DNA of 64,000 nt, taken from the NCBI GenBank assembly GCA_002070115.1, contig MWCO01000005.1, forward strand, positions 62,001 to 126,000, given 5' to 3'. The position numbers and the translations under genes are program-made. The stretch is from Deltaproteobacteria bacterium ADurb.Bin207. Its GTDB lineage: Bacteria; Myxococcota_A; Polyangia; Polyangiales; Polyangiaceae. The notes under the pieces are model-generated. The model ran no database searches. It saw only the letters and a program-made list of their open reading frames with translations, and was not told the DNA's origin. This document shows positions 1-10,240 of this stretch, piece after piece (the first letter of the stretch is position 1; each line of letters opens with the position of its first letter).

Positions 1-68
1 TGTAGGACAATGTCAGAAATTGGCACAGGGTTCGCAGGGAGCGCTCGCACCTCTCGGAGAAAAACAAT

Positions 69-1268
69 ATGCGATCTACCCTGTGGTTCCCCCTGTGTGC
101 AGCATTTGGAATGGCTTGTATGACCATCGGTTGTTCATCGGCATTCGACGACGAGGAGTCCCCGGAGGCCACCCAAGACGAAATTGAGGCGTGGAACAGC
201 GCTTATGAGGAAAACGCTTCGGGCAAAGCCGATAGTGCTGGGTGCTCGGGAGTCATCGTGCCTGACCGCAATGGTTTCAACAAACGCATCGCTCTTACGT
301 TCGACGATGGGCCTTCCTTGGCGAACACGCAGACTGTGGCGGAGATTTTGGAAGCTCACGGTACGGTGGGAACGTTTTTCGTCAATGGTAAGAACATCAA
401 AACGCAAGAGCATAAAGCCTTGCTCAAGCGCTTGAAGGCCAAGGGGCATATCATCGCCAATCATACGCATACGCATGTCAACATGGCTCAGGCTTCTGCG
501 GCGACGGTGACCTCGGAGATCGAGCGCACGCACAGCCTATTGAAAGAATTGGATCTCAAGCCTCGGTTTTTCCGGTTTCCGTATGGGGCCTCGACGTGTG
601 CCACGGCGGATAAGGTCCGGTCGTATGGCTACGCCGTTACAGGGTGGCATATCGATTCGGCGGATTGGTGTTTTGCGAGTTCCACGGGCGGGGTAGGCAC
701 CTGTTCACCGAGCACCTTCAAGCATGTTCCCAATGAATTTCGCTCTGATATCGCGGGGTTCGTATTGTCCCAGGCCCAGGCCAAGGGGGGAGGCGTGTTG
801 CTATTCCACGACATCCACACCTATACGGTCAGCAAGCTCGACACCATCCTTTCGCGCCTGGAGCAGAACGGCTTCAAGTTCGTCCCGCTGAGCGACACAT
901 CGACGTTTCCTTTGCTCAACGGCTCGGCACCCAAACCGTCGGCATGGGTCGGCACGCCCTGCACGGATGACTCCCAATGCAACTTCACGGCATCGGGGTC
1001 GAGCGGCTTCTGCTGGACTTACGACGATTCCAACCTCGGATTCTGCTCGCTCGAATGCAACGGTTATTGTCCGGACAAATCCGGTACCGCACCCACGTTT
1101 TGCACAAGCGTCGATGGCGGCCAGACGGGGCAGTGCGTGTCGAAGGCAAGTGAAGCCAACCACCAATGCAGCGATCTACCCGGTACCGATCCTGTTTCGG
1201 CACAGCGTTTCGTGGGAACGAGCACGGCATCGGCCGCGACCGCCCTGGTCTGCCTGCCTTCGCCCTAA
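69..1268 (+). CDS. Polysaccharide deacetylase (NodB domain) lipoprotein
   Basis: This is a 399-residue predicted lipoprotein: a short hydrophobic signal ends in the lipobox MTIGC (Cys22), so it should be anchored in the envelope. Residues about 72-280 form a NodB/carbohydrate esterase 4 domain. The catalytic and metal Asp motif TFDDGPS (Asp79-Asp80), the zinc-binding NHTHTH (His132 and His136), RFPYGAST and the late LLFHDIH motif are all present, so hydrolytic deacetylation of an N-acetylated polysaccharide such as peptidoglycan or chitin-like glycan is likely; the substrate cannot be told. The C-terminal 120 residues are Cys-rich (about ten Cys) and look like a disulfide-stabilised extracellular module rather than catalytic sequence. 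The ATG is preceded by GGAGA at good spacing. The gene stands alone. Confidence 0.9.
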   Translation: MRSTLWFPLCAAFGMACMTIGCSSAFDDEESPEATQDEIEAWNSAYEENASGKADSAGCSGVIVPDRNGFNKRIALTFDDGPSLANTQTVAEILEAHGTVGTFFVNGKNIKTQEHKALLKRLKAKGHIIANHTHTHVNMAQASAATVTSEIERTHSLLKELDLKPRFFRFPYGASTCATADKVRSYGYAVTGWHIDSADWCFASSTGGVGTCSPSTFKHVPNEFRSDIAGFVLSQAQAKGGGVLLFHDIHTYTVSKLDTILSRLEQNGFKFVPLSDTSTFPLLNGSAPKPSAWVGTPCTDDSQCNFTASGSSGFCWTYDDSNLGFCSLECNGYCPDKSGTAPTFCTSVDGGQTGQCVSKASEANHQCSDLPGTDPVSAQRFVGTSTASAATALVCLPSP

Positions 1269-1464
1269 TCGATAGTCACCATCCTGGCCTCATCGAGCCC
1301 CGCTCGCTTTGTCGGGGAAGTCCGGGGCGGCTCCGCCACCGAAGTGGCAATTCACGATTCCCATCTATGTTCCAAGCCTTCCAACACGGGCAGCTTTCCA
1401 TGGTCTTGGCTTGCGAAAGCCCCCTGCTTGTCCTACAGACCTGCTCCAACGACCGAAGGAGACC

Positions 1465-3114
1465 ATGATGAAGGGCAGATTGGCTGAAAAAATAACGGAT
1501 CTGACTCTGGAGTTGACGAGCGTTCGAAGCATCGTCGGAACCGCGGGAGAAGTCGATATCGCCAACCGGGTCCACCAAATCTTTCGAAAAATGAAGTATT
1601 TCCAACAGCATCCGGAAAATCTCCATTTCGTTCCCGTCCCCCATGATCCCCTCGGAAGAAAAAGCGTCCTGGCTATCGTCAAAGGGGAAAAACGCCAAAA
1701 CAAAAAAGCGATCGTTCTCATCGGCCATATCGATACGGTGGGGACGTCGGATTACGGCCTGCTCGAGCCGTACGCGACGAAACCTCTTGAGTTGGCGGAG
1801 AAATTCAAAGAAGCATCGCTAACCGACGAGGTGAGAACGGATCTGGAGTCCGGAAATTATCTCTTTGGCCGAGGGATATTCGACATGAAGTGCGGGGTAT
1901 CCACGCTCATGGCTATCATCGAATCGGTGACCGAAGATATCCAGGGGTTCGAAGGCAATCTCGTATTTGCGGCGGTATGCGACGAAGAAGGCAATTCCTC
2001 CGGTATGCTGTCGGTGGTGCCAGAATTGATACGACTGCAAGCGCAGGAAGGATTCGAATACCAGGCCCTGCTCGACACCGATTATTCCGCCCCTCGATTT
2101 GCGGGAGATACCACCAAGTACGTCTATATCGGAACCGTGGGTAAGCTGATGCCGAGCTTTTATGTCGTGGGTTCCGAAGCCCACGGCGGAGACCCCTTCA
2201 AAGGATTGGACTCCAACCACCTGTCGTCCGCCATCATGCAAGAAATCGATTTCAATATGAAATACAGCGATGAGGCGGAAGGAGAGGTGACCGTCCCCCC
2301 CATCTCCCTCAAGCAGACGGATTTGAAACAAGAGTATTCCGTGCAAACCCCGAAAACGGGATATCTATATTTCAATTATGGCACCCACGCAAGCGGCCCT
2401 CACCAGGTATTGGATAAGGTGATGGCGGGAGCCAAGTTGGCATTCCAAAACCTGGTGGATCGTCTGAACGAAGAACATGAAACCTATTGTAAAGCCAGTG
2501 GAATTCCTTTTCACAAGCTTCCGTGGACCGCGAGGGTTCTATCCTACGCCGAGCTGTACGACCGCGTCGTCGCGGAAAAGGGCGTGGCCGCGAAAGAGGT
2601 ATTGGAAACCCGAAAGAATGAGTTGCTCGCCGATCCAAACGTCGACGAAAGACTTTTCGCCCTTCGTATGGTGGAAACCCTGCACAACCTGTGGTCTGAC
2701 AATGATCCGGTCGTCATTGCCTACTTCTCGCCCCCCTACTATCCGCACGTTTTCGTCAAAGGCGATTCCCCCTTGGAGAAAAAACTCCTTAGGGTCGTCG
2801 ACGAACTCATCCAACAAACGTACGCCTCTCATCACGTCAAAATGAAACGATTCTATCCGTATATCTCTGATCTGAGTTACGCTTCTGCCCCCCGAGACCC
2901 CTCGGCCATCGAGGCCCTTCAGGCCAATATGCCCGGCTTCGGAACCAAGTACGTGTTGCCGTTGAAAGAAATGCAAGACTTGAACTTGCCCGTCATCAAT
3001 ATCGGACCTTTTGGCAAAGACGCTCATCGCTATACGGAACGGCTCGAAAAACAATACTCCTTCGACATCGTGCCAGGCCTGGTGCGCGAGACGATCATCA
3101 AACTTCTACAGTAA
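1465..3114 (+). CDS. rocB: RocB-type M20 family peptidase/amidohydrolase
   Basis: The 549-residue product matches the M20 metallopeptidase group typified by RocB of Bacillus, a protein associated with arginine utilisation whose exact reaction is not firmly known. Visible M20 motifs are GHIDTVG (first metal ligands), FGRGIFDMKCG (bridging Asp) and CDEEGNSSGM (catalytic Glu pair). Family-typical stretches such as YIGTVGKLMPSF and PPISLKQTDLK also match what I recall of RocB. The length is close to the family norm (about 550-570). An upstream in-frame extension exists to 1309, but the ATG at 1465 (or 1468) follows GAAGGAGA and fits the start of the family. There is no signal peptide, so it is probably cytoplasmic. 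No other arginine catabolism gene is nearby. Confidence 0.85.
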   Translation: MMKGRLAEKITDLTLELTSVRSIVGTAGEVDIANRVHQIFRKMKYFQQHPENLHFVPVPHDPLGRKSVLAIVKGEKRQNKKAIVLIGHIDTVGTSDYGLLEPYATKPLELAEKFKEASLTDEVRTDLESGNYLFGRGIFDMKCGVSTLMAIIESVTEDIQGFEGNLVFAAVCDEEGNSSGMLSVVPELIRLQAQEGFEYQALLDTDYSAPRFAGDTTKYVYIGTVGKLMPSFYVVGSEAHGGDPFKGLDSNHLSSAIMQEIDFNMKYSDEAEGEVTVPPISLKQTDLKQEYSVQTPKTGYLYFNYGTHASGPHQVLDKVMAGAKLAFQNLVDRLNEEHETYCKASGIPFHKLPWTARVLSYAELYDRVVAEKGVAAKEVLETRKNELLADPNVDERLFALRMVETLHNLWSDNDPVVIAYFSPPYYPHVFVKGDSPLEKKLLRVVDELIQQTYASHHVKMKRFYPYISDLSYASAPRDPSAIEALQANMPGFGTKYVLPLKEMQDLNLPVINIGPFGKDAHRYTERLEKQYSFDIVPGLVRETIIKLLQ

Positions 3115-3390
3115 TACCCGCCATGCCTGCTGCGAGCTGCATCCCCGCGCTTGCATTCCCCCAGGCTCGTCTTGCTTGTTAATCCTCCAACCTTCCCATA
3201 GCGATGGCGGGAATCGGAAACGTTCTGGCGACGACCCCACGAAAAAGTCGCTCTCCCTATCGGCCGCTTTGGCGTAACCCATGGAATACACTGAAGGATG
3301 CGTTTGCCGGGTGGCAGTCGTCCTGGGGCGTCCTTATGCTGGTCTTCATCTTCCAATCCAGGTCCGTTTCGAAATCATAGGTCGTATGCC

Positions 3391-6300
3391 ATGGCTCCCA
3401 ATACGCAGGAAACACTGAAGACAATCGCCCGCGAGAGAATCCTTTTGCTCGACGGGGCGATGGGCACGATGGTTCAACGCTTCGAATTGGACGAATCGTC
3501 GTTTCGTGGAACGCGTTTTGCCGACCATCCCAGGGACCTGAAGGGCGATAACGATCTGCTGGTGCTCACGGCGCCGTCGATCATTCGACAGATTCACGAC
3601 GCTTACCTGGAAGCGGGGGCGGACATCATCGAGACCAATACGTTTACCTCAACGTCGATTGGGCAGGCGGATTATGGATTGGAGGGGGTAGTCGAGGAGA
3701 TGAATCTCGTCGCGGCGCGAATCGCCAGGGAAGCGGCGGACGCCTGGACTGCGAAAACACCAGACAAGCCACGTTTCGTCGCGGGAGCCATTGGTCCGCT
3801 GAACAAGATGCTCAGCCTGTCTCCCAATGTCAGCGATCCTGGCTATCGAGCGGTAACGTTCGAGGAAGTAAAAAACGCTTATGCACAACAGATTCGCGCG
3901 CTGCTCGAAGGCGGCGTGGATCTATTGCTGGCCGAGACGGTCTTCGACACGTTGAATGTCAAGGCATGCATCGTCGCGATGGAAGAGGTGTTCGAAAGCA
4001 TGGGTCGTCGCGTGCCGATCATGCTGAGCGCTACCATCACGGACCGTTCCGGTCGAACTCTATCGGGACAGACCATCGATGCGTTTTGGGTCTCGGTGCG
4101 CCATGCCAACCCGCTATCCGTCGGCATCAACTGCGCCCTCGGAGCCGACGAAATGCGCCCTTATATCGAGGAGTTATCCAAACGCGGGGATACCCTCGTG
4201 AGCTGTTATCCCAACGCCGGTCTGCCCAATGCTTTTGGGCAATACGACGAAACTCCCGCGCATACGGCCTCGGTGTTGCGGTCTTTCGCCGAAGACGGGC
4301 TTCTCAACATCGTGGGTGGATGTTGCGGCACCACACCTGATCATATTCGGGCGATCGGGGAAGCGATGAAAGGGCTATCTCCTCGTGTTGTCCCCGAGCA
4401 CGATGGCAAAACACGGTATGCGGGTTTGGAAACCTTGACGGTCGACGAGACCAGCAACTTCATCATGATTGGGGAGCGCACGAATGTGACGGGAAGTCGT
4501 CGATTCGCCAAATTGATCATGAAAGCGGAGTATTCTCGCGCGTTGGAAGTGGCGCTGGAGCAGTCGCGCGGTGGGGCCAATATCCTCGACGTCAACATGG
4601 ACGAGGCCATGCTGGATGCCGAAGCGGCCATGTCGACGTTTCTGACGTGGGTAGCGAGCGAACCCGAGATCGCGCGTCTTCCCATGATGATCGACAGCTC
4701 GAAGTGGAGCGTGATCGAGGCGGGGCTACGGTGCCACCAGGGAAAAGCTATTGTAAATTCGCTGAGTTTGAAAGAAGGGGAGGAGTCATTCGTCGAGCGA
4801 GCGCGGCAGGTCCGTCGTTTTGGAGCAGCCGTGGTGGTGATGGCTTTTGATGAACAAGGTCAGGCGGATACGGCGGATCGGAAAGTGGAGATATGCAGCC
4901 GTGCCTATCGACTTCTCACCGAACGTGTTGGATTTCCCCCGGAGGACATCATCTTCGATCCGAACGTATTCGCTGTAGCCACCGGAATCGAGGAGCACAA
5001 TCGCTATGCGATGGAGTTCATCGAGGCGGTTCGACGCATCAAGGCCGAGCTACCCAAAGCCAAGGTAAGTGGAGGGATAAGCAATCTATCCTTTTCCTTT
5101 CGCGGCAACGAGCCGGTGCGGGAAGCCTTTCACGCGGCTTTTCTATATCATGCCATTCGCGCGGGCCTGGACATGGGGATTGTCAACGCGGGGCAACTCG
5201 CGGTGTATGAGGATATCCCGGAGGAGTTGCTACGTCGTGTCGAGGACGTGTTGTTCGATCGTCGCGCGGACTCGACCGATCGGATGATCGAATTGGCGGA
5301 ACGGTACAAGGGAACCGGCGCCAAGCGAAGCATCGACACGAGCTGGCGAGAGGCATCGGTGGAAAAGCGGATCGAGCACGCGCTGGTGCTTGGCATCGTG
5401 GACCATATCGAAGCGGACGTGGAAGAGGCGCGAGTGAAATATGGTCGTCCGTTGAAGGTGATCGAGGGTCCGATGATGGACGGCATGAACCGGGTTGGGG
5501 ACTTGTTTGGGGCTGGAAAGATGTTTCTTCCGCAGGTGGTCAAAAGTGCGCGGGTCATGAAAAAAGGCGTGGCGTATTTGCAACCATTTTTGGAAGCCGA
5601 AAAGGATGATGCGCAAGCATCGCGCTCCAAAGCCAAACTCGTACTCGCCACGGTCAAGGGCGATGTCCACGACATCGGGAAAAACATCGTTGCGGTGGTG
5701 CTTGGCTGCAACAACTACGAAGTCGTGGATCTGGGCGTCATGGTGCCCGCCAATCGGATCGTGGAAGCGGCCATCACCCATAAGGCGGACATGATCGGTT
5801 TGAGCGGTTTGATCACACCAAGTTTGGACGAGATGGTGACCGTGGCCAAGGAGATGCAGCGTCGGGAGCTGCAGATTCCCTTGCTCATCGGAGGAGCCAC
5901 GACGAGTCGGCAGCACACGGCGGTCAAGATTGCACCGGCCCATCAGGGCGTGGTGGCTCATGTGCTCGATGCCTCGAGGGCAGTGGGGGTGGTATCGCAG
6001 CTTCGCGATCCGGTGCAGCGCAGAAAGTTCACGGAAGAGACGTTCAGCGAGCAGGATCGTTTGCGTGAGATTTATGGCGCCAAAGCCACCCGGCCCATGT
6101 TGTCGTTGCAGCAGGCTCGTGATCGTCGAAAGGTGATCGAGTTTCGCGCGGAAGACCTGGCGCGACCGGATTTTATCGGGCGACGCGTGATCGAGGATGT
6201 ACCGATTGCGCAGATTGAGCCTTTCATCGATTGGACATTTTTCTTTTTGGCGTGGGAGATGAAGGCCAGTTTTCCCGGGATTCTCAACAGCACGCGGTAT

Positions 6301-7086
6301 GGGAAGGCAGCTCGTGAGTTATTGGATCATGGCAAGGAGATGCTGCGGCAAATGCATGAGCAGCGCTCGGTGCGATGTCGCGCGGTCTATGGTTTTTGGC
6401 CGGCGCACGCGGATGGCGACGACATCGTGGTGTATACGGACGAGACACGCCGCGAGGAAAAATTGCGGTTTCTGATGCTTCGTCAGCAGCGGGAGAAAAG
6501 CAGGGCCGAGGAGCCTTATCTTTGTCTGTCTGATTTTTTGACCAAGGTGGGCAGTGAGCAGCCTGATTACGTGGGAGCCTTCGCAGTCACCGCGGGAATC
6601 GGAGCCGAGGAGTTGGTGCAACGGTATGAGCGTGAGCACGATGATTACCGCGCGATCATGACCAAGGCTTTGACGGATCGACTTGCGGAAGCGCTTGCGG
6701 AAAAACTCCATGCGCAAGCACGAAGGGATTGGGGATATGGCGTGGGGGAAAATTTCACGAACGAAGACCTCATCGCGGAACGCTATCGAGGCATTCGACC
6801 TGCTTTTGGATACCCTGCTTGCCCCGACCATACGGAGAAGGAAAAGCTATTTTCGCTGCTCGAAGCCTCGGAAATTGGTGTCTCGCTCACCGATAGTTTC
6901 ATGATGTCGCCTGGGGCGAGCGTGAGCGGCATCTATCTGGCGCACCCGGCCGCCACCTACTTCAGCGTGGGGCGAATTGGAAAAGACCAGGTGCAGGATT
7001 ATGCAAAACGAAAATCAACGTCCGTGACGGAAGTCGAAAAATGGTTGGGTTCGAGACTATCGTACGACCCTGAAGATCGGCGTTGA
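3391..7086 (+). CDS. metH: Cobalamin-dependent methionine synthase MetH
   Basis: This 1231-residue protein transfers a methyl group from 5-methyltetrahydrofolate through cobalamin to homocysteine in the cytoplasm. Its length equals the E. coli enzyme (1227). In order it has the homocysteine domain with zinc ligands in [11 protein letters not shown] (Cys311/Cys312), the pterin-binding domain (NVTGSRRF, then [10 protein letters not shown]), the B12 domain with DVHDIGKN in which His760 is the cobalt ligand, and the C-terminal SAM-dependent activation domain ([18 protein letters not shown]). Taking the ATG at 3391 makes these residues line up within one position of E. coli numbering, so I prefer it to the in-frame codon at 3298, although its ribosome site is weak. 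All four modules look intact. The 276 bases upstream show no riboswitch that I can recognise. Confidence 0.97.
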   Translation: MAPNTQETLKTIARERILLLDGAMGTMVQRFELDESSFRGTRFADHPRDLKGDNDLLVLTAPSIIRQIHDAYLEAGADIIETNTFTSTSIGQADYGLEGVVEEMNLVAARIAREAADAWTAKTPDKPRFVAGAIGPLNKMLSLSPNVSDPGYRAVTFEEVKNAYAQQIRALLEGGVDLLLAETVFDTLNVKACIVAMEEVFESMGRRVPIMLSATITDRSGRTLSGQTIDAFWVSVRHANPLSVGINCALGADEMRPYIEELSKRGDTLVSCYPNAGLPNAFGQYDETPAHTASVLRSFAEDGLLNIVGGCCGTTPDHIRAIGEAMKGLSPRVVPEHDGKTRYAGLETLTVDETSNFIMIGERTNVTGSRRFAKLIMKAEYSRALEVALEQSRGGANILDVNMDEAMLDAEAAMSTFLTWVASEPEIARLPMMIDSSKWSVIEAGLRCHQGKAIVNSLSLKEGEESFVERARQVRRFGAAVVVMAFDEQGQADTADRKVEICSRAYRLLTERVGFPPEDIIFDPNVFAVATGIEEHNRYAMEFIEAVRRIKAELPKAKVSGGISNLSFSFRGNEPVREAFHAAFLYHAIRAGLDMGIVNAGQLAVYEDIPEELLRRVEDVLFDRRADSTDRMIELAERYKGTGAKRSIDTSWREASVEKRIEHALVLGIVDHIEADVEEARVKYGRPLKVIEGPMMDGMNRVGDLFGAGKMFLPQVVKSARVMKKGVAYLQPFLEAEKDDAQASRSKAKLVLATVKGDVHDIGKNIVAVVLGCNNYEVVDLGVMVPANRIVEAAITHKADMIGLSGLITPSLDEMVTVAKEMQRRELQIPLLIGGATTSRQHTAVKIAPAHQGVVAHVLDASRAVGVVSQLRDPVQRRKFTEETFSEQDRLREIYGAKATRPMLSLQQARDRRKVIEFRAEDLARPDFIGRRVIEDVPIAQIEPFIDWTFFFLAWEMKASFPGILNSTRYGKAARELLDHGKEMLRQMHEQRSVRCRAVYGFWPAHADGDDIVVYTDETRREEKLRFLMLRQQREKSRAEEPYLCLSDFLTKVGSEQPDYVGAFAVTAGIGAEELVQRYEREHDDYRAIMTKALTDRLAEALAEKLHAQARRDWGYGVGENFTNEDLIAERYRGIRPAFGYPACPDHTEKEKLFSLLEASEIGVSLTDSFMMSPGASVSGIYLAHPAATYFSVGRIGKDQVQDYAKRKSTSVTEVEKWLGSRLSYDPEDRR

Positions 7087-7092
7087 GAAGGC

Positions 7093-7344
7093 TCAGCCAA
7101 CGGAACCGGGATCGGTAGCCTCCTCATCGAGAAAGTCCAGGAGCTTTCCGACGGAAGGCACGGTCGGCAAGGTGATCCTGGCGTATTCACCATCGGGAGG
7201 CGGGGAAGGGACGGTGTCGTGCGCGGAATCTCGTGGCTCGACGCTCGTGTCTTCCACCCAATCGCCCATGGCAGGCAGCTCGTCGGTGGTTCCCAAGTCG
7301 ATGGGGTCGGATGGTGTTGGAGCAGATGGCGTAAGTCGGTTCAT
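7093..7344 (-). CDS. Small hypothetical acidic protein
   Basis: An 83-residue acidic, proline-rich product with no signal peptide or membrane segment; the C-terminal part (about residues 58-75) could form a short amphipathic helix. It lies 88 bases downstream of the DedA-type gene on the same strand, so the two may be co-transcribed, and it converges on metH with only 6 bases between stop codons. AAGG sits a few bases before the ATG. I do not recognise a family. The open frame is short, so its reality rests on the position, start signal and lack of a competing frame. Confidence 0.5.
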   Translation of the reverse strand: MNRLTPSAPTPSDPIDLGTTDELPAMGDWVEDTSVEPRDSAHDTVPSPPPDGEYARITLPTVPSVGKLLDFLDEEATDPGSVG

Positions 7345-7432
7345 GTGGCCTTACACGAACGCGGGTTTCGAAGGATTCGTTTGAAACACTTCGAACGGGG
7401 CGTCAAGGGGCGGCGACACCATCCGTAGACGA

Positions 7433-8092
7433 TTACGTGTTGGAATTTTCCCGTCTGGCGCGAAGTTTGGTGACAAGAAAGAGAATCAAGATGGCGCCAA
7501 GGACGATCAAAAGGAATGTGTGTCCCACGGTATGGGAAGCTTTGAGGAGCCACTCTCTTCCATAGCGAGCCGCGAGCGTGCCGAGGGTAAGCCATATGGG
7601 GACGCTCACGACGCAGCCGATGAAGTCCCAGAACACGAATCTTGGCAGGGTGACACGCATCACTCCGGCCATGAAAAACGTTACGAAGCGTACCCCCGCG
7701 AGCTGTCGTCCCAAAAAAACCGCGGCACCGCCGTATCGTTCGAACCAGGACCGCACGCGCGCCACCCGCTTGTCATCGATCACGCGACGCAAAATCTTGA
7801 ATCGATCGCGAATCGGCAAACCATATTTTCGCCCGAGCGTCCAGGCACACATATCTCCCAGAAGAATCGGGACGACGACCATGGCGAACGTCAGGCCATA
7901 GCGCCACCACACGAATTCATCTCCCGCCTGTTTGAAGGTCGTAAACCCTGCGGCTGACAGAGGGATATCTTCTGGAAGGGGAAGTCCAAGCCCGGAAAGG
8001 AACAGAATCACCACGATGCCGACATTGATCACCACCCGATGGGCGGCGTTCCAGGCTGGGTCAAAAACATGCTCGATAATCGAATGAAACAC
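7433..8092 (-). CDS. DedA/VTT family membrane protein
   Basis: A 219-residue integral membrane protein with several hydrophobic segments (about residues 20-42, 62-90, 130-160 and 185-210). It carries the DedA/SNARE-associated (VTT) signature: an acidic LPLPEDIP region near the first membrane segment, then FLGRQLAGVR followed by a hydrophobic FFMAGV run, which corresponds to the family F-x-GR-x3-G-x-R motif. Members of this family act in the inner membrane, in lipid scrambling/flippase-like roles such as undecaprenyl-phosphate recycling, and in proton-dependent homeostasis; which applies here is unknown. The start is a GTG at 8092 and the ribosome site is weak. It is divergent from the lipoprotein gene at 8286. 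Confidence 0.85.
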   Translation of the reverse strand: MFHSIIEHVFDPAWNAAHRVVINVGIVVILFLSGLGLPLPEDIPLSAAGFTTFKQAGDEFVWWRYGLTFAMVVVPILLGDMCAWTLGRKYGLPIRDRFKILRRVIDDKRVARVRSWFERYGGAAVFLGRQLAGVRFVTFFMAGVMRVTLPRFVFWDFIGCVVSVPIWLTLGTLAARYGREWLLKASHTVGHTFLLIVLGAILILFLVTKLRARRENSNT

Positions 8093-8285
8093 AGTGAACC
8101 GGGCGGGACCCTAGTACAGCTTACCGCGACTTGGTACCTACTCTACCGCGTGGCGAAAGGCCCAACCGCTCACATTCCGTGAACAGAATGAGAACATGCT
8201 CGAAATAACGACATTTCATCACATCTACTCTTGACCAAATCCCGCCTTAGCCATAGCCGTGTGCCTTCGCGCCACTGAGGAATTC

Positions 8286-8885
8286 ATGAACAAGCTTGGT
8301 TGTCTGTGGTTGGGAACCGTATGGCTGATGGCTTGCGCCCCCGTCGAAAACGATAACACCGACCCTTGGCGAGAAGTTACGGCCGCTCCCGTCGTGAAGC
8401 CCTCCTGTCCGGCAGGCGAACGGGAATCTGTATCCTTGGGCAATCCGTTCATCTTGGTGGCGCAAACGGTTGTCGAGACATCCTCCGATCACGCGCCTTG
8501 CTCGAGTTTTCCACACGTTTGGCTGATGTTGGAAAGCGATGCCTGTGACGTCGTTCTTCGATCGTGGCATGCGTCGATGCCTTGCGATGCGGGTCGATTC
8601 GAAGCGCTTACGAGCGTGACGGCGTCGACGGGGGCCGTGCGCGAAGCCTCAGCCAGCCATGTATCATCCGTTCACCGAGTGCCGATACAGGGACAGGATG
8701 CCGATGGTATTTCGGAGTTTGTGGTCGATTTGACGGTTGACCTTTCGATCACGCCAGATCGGGTCGCTATCGTGCAAGGAGCAGTGGGCATCCCGTGGGA
8801 AAACGACGCGCTGCGTTTTCAAGCGGTGGGTCGGCTCGACGACACATCCGATGCCGTCCCTTCTCGAAGGCTTGGATGTTGGTAG
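8286..8885 (+). CDS. Hypothetical lipoprotein
   Basis: A 199-residue predicted lipoprotein with a short signal ending in LMAC, so it is exported and lipidated. The mature part has six or so Cys, no recognisable catalytic motif, and alternating short hydrophobic stretches suggestive of a beta-rich fold. The start at ATG 8286 is chosen over the longer in-frame codon at 8259 because GAGG lies five bases upstream and the signal peptide then begins at residue 1. I do not recognise a family. It is followed 165 bases later by another lipoprotein gene in the same direction. Confidence 0.65.
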   Translation: MNKLGCLWLGTVWLMACAPVENDNTDPWREVTAAPVVKPSCPAGERESVSLGNPFILVAQTVVETSSDHAPCSSFPHVWLMLESDACDVVLRSWHASMPCDAGRFEALTSVTASTGAVREASASHVSSVHRVPIQGQDADGISEFVVDLTVDLSITPDRVAIVQGAVGIPWENDALRFQAVGRLDDTSDAVPSRRLGCW

Positions 8886-9050
8886 ACTATCGCATGGGCT
8901 GAAAACACTGCATTTCGCATGCACAACGCATTGCAGCATCCCATCGGGTCGCGTTGCGTCATTCGAGAATCATCACCGAACACGTCGCGTTCCATAGTGA
9001 GGCCAGCTATGCTCTTGGCATCGCTCAGTTCGAACAGGAGGCCTCAACGA

Positions 9051-10082
9051 ATGCGCACGAAGCTTACGATCATGACGTCGCTTGCGGTAAGTACCACCCT
9101 TGCCATGCTTATGCTTGCGGCCTGTGGGGAAGAAGACAAGGACGGTGCGGGCGGTCCGAGCACAAACACGTGTTGGCCTTCTGGTCCGGGCTGTGGTCTC
9201 GATGGTGTGGGTCGGGCTTGCATGGCGTGGCATGACAACGCGGGTTCGAGCACGTTGTCGTTCCGCATGTCGCAACTCGAAGTCATCAAACCGGATGTAT
9301 TGGCTGGGCAATTTCTTCAGGACAACGTGGTCACCAAGGGTGTGGCGTTGAATCTTCCCCAGTGTTTTCAAGAAGGTTCTGGCCGATTTTCTTGGCTTTT
9401 GGAGTTCGACACGGCCAATCAGCGCGTGAAAACGGGCGGAGCGCATGTCCAGCTCAATCCGGCCAATGGCTATTGTTATATCAACCAGGTCGTTGAAGGT
9501 TTCCAAACCCAACCTATGGAGGTTCCTCTCAAGCTTTCCAACGAGGGTGGGGAAACGCTGTTCGAGTTGTCTGAAACCATCAAGGACATCACGGTCGCCA
9601 TTTATCTTACCGATGATGAATCCAGCGCGATCATCTTGCCTCTTCATGAGGTGATGATGTCGGAGGGTAGGATATCGTCGGATGGCAATTGCATTGGTGC
9701 CTGGGATGGGGACCATCTGTATTTTGATAACGACTGCAAACCGGACCGCAACGAGGGGCAGAAGATGCAGTGGGTCAACGGCGCGAGGCTCACGGGGTAC
9801 ATCGAACTCGAGGAATCCGACGACGTATGGATTCCGGAAATGACGCAAACGTTATGTGTTGCGCTTTCGGGCAGTGCGCTGACGTATGGGGAGGACTTCA
9901 AAGAAGGCGGGCGTGAGGGAAAACGATGCGCGCGAGACGATAGCGGCAAGATCAAAGCAGCGGAAAAGGCAGATTGGTGCGCCGCATCGAATACGGCCTG
10001 CTCACAACCGGAGGCCGACGCCTTTCGTCTCGAGGGAAAGTTTGCGGCGAGCGCTGTGAAAGTGCTTGCTTCATGCCCTTGA
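9051..10082 (+). CDS. Hypothetical lipoprotein
   Basis: A 343-residue predicted lipoprotein: the hydrophobic signal ends in LMLAAC, followed by an acidic/Gly linker. The mature protein has about ten Cys and a C-terminal segment CSQPEADAFRLEG. No enzyme motif is visible; a secreted or outer-membrane binding protein is a guess. The ATG at 9051 follows AGGAGG at ideal spacing, so it is preferred over the longer frame from 8919. It is one of a run of unrelated lipoprotein genes typical of myxobacterial genomes. Confidence 0.75.
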   Translation: MRTKLTIMTSLAVSTTLAMLMLAACGEEDKDGAGGPSTNTCWPSGPGCGLDGVGRACMAWHDNAGSSTLSFRMSQLEVIKPDVLAGQFLQDNVVTKGVALNLPQCFQEGSGRFSWLLEFDTANQRVKTGGAHVQLNPANGYCYINQVVEGFQTQPMEVPLKLSNEGGETLFELSETIKDITVAIYLTDDESSAIILPLHEVMMSEGRISSDGNCIGAWDGDHLYFDNDCKPDRNEGQKMQWVNGARLTGYIELEESDDVWIPEMTQTLCVALSGSALTYGEDFKEGGREGKRCARDDSGKIKAAEKADWCAASNTACSQPEADAFRLEGKFAASAVKVLASCP

Positions 10083-10150
10083 CGCGAATGCCGAAAATGT
10101 TGGCGTTGATTTTCTTCGAACACAGGGCATGGCTCCGTGTTCGTTGTCGG

Positions 10151-10165
10151 GGGGCGTTGCGCCCC
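10151..10165. terminator. GC-rich hairpin, possible terminator
   Basis: A six-base perfect stem (GGGGCG/CGCCCC) with a three-base loop lies 69 bases after the stop of the lipoprotein gene ending at 10082. There is no T-run after it, so intrinsic termination is unproven. A seven-base inverted repeat (CGAACAC/GTGTTCG) lies just upstream, around 10117-10143. Confidence 0.3.
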
Positions 10166-10240
10166 TGGTGACCAGGCAGCTACACTTCGTCAGGATAGTG
10201 TCAGGATAGTCGTTCGGTGTCGCGTAGGATGGGAGGTACC

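Noticed and set aside
3115-3390. Possible SAH or cobalamin riboswitch before metH
   Set aside because: The short CCAGGCTCG match to part of the SAH riboswitch core is not supported by the other conserved elements, and no B12 box is visible.
9044-9848. Minus-strand frames opposite the lipoprotein at 9051
   Set aside because: Shadows of a well-started lipoprotein gene with AGGAGG and lipobox; no independent evidence.
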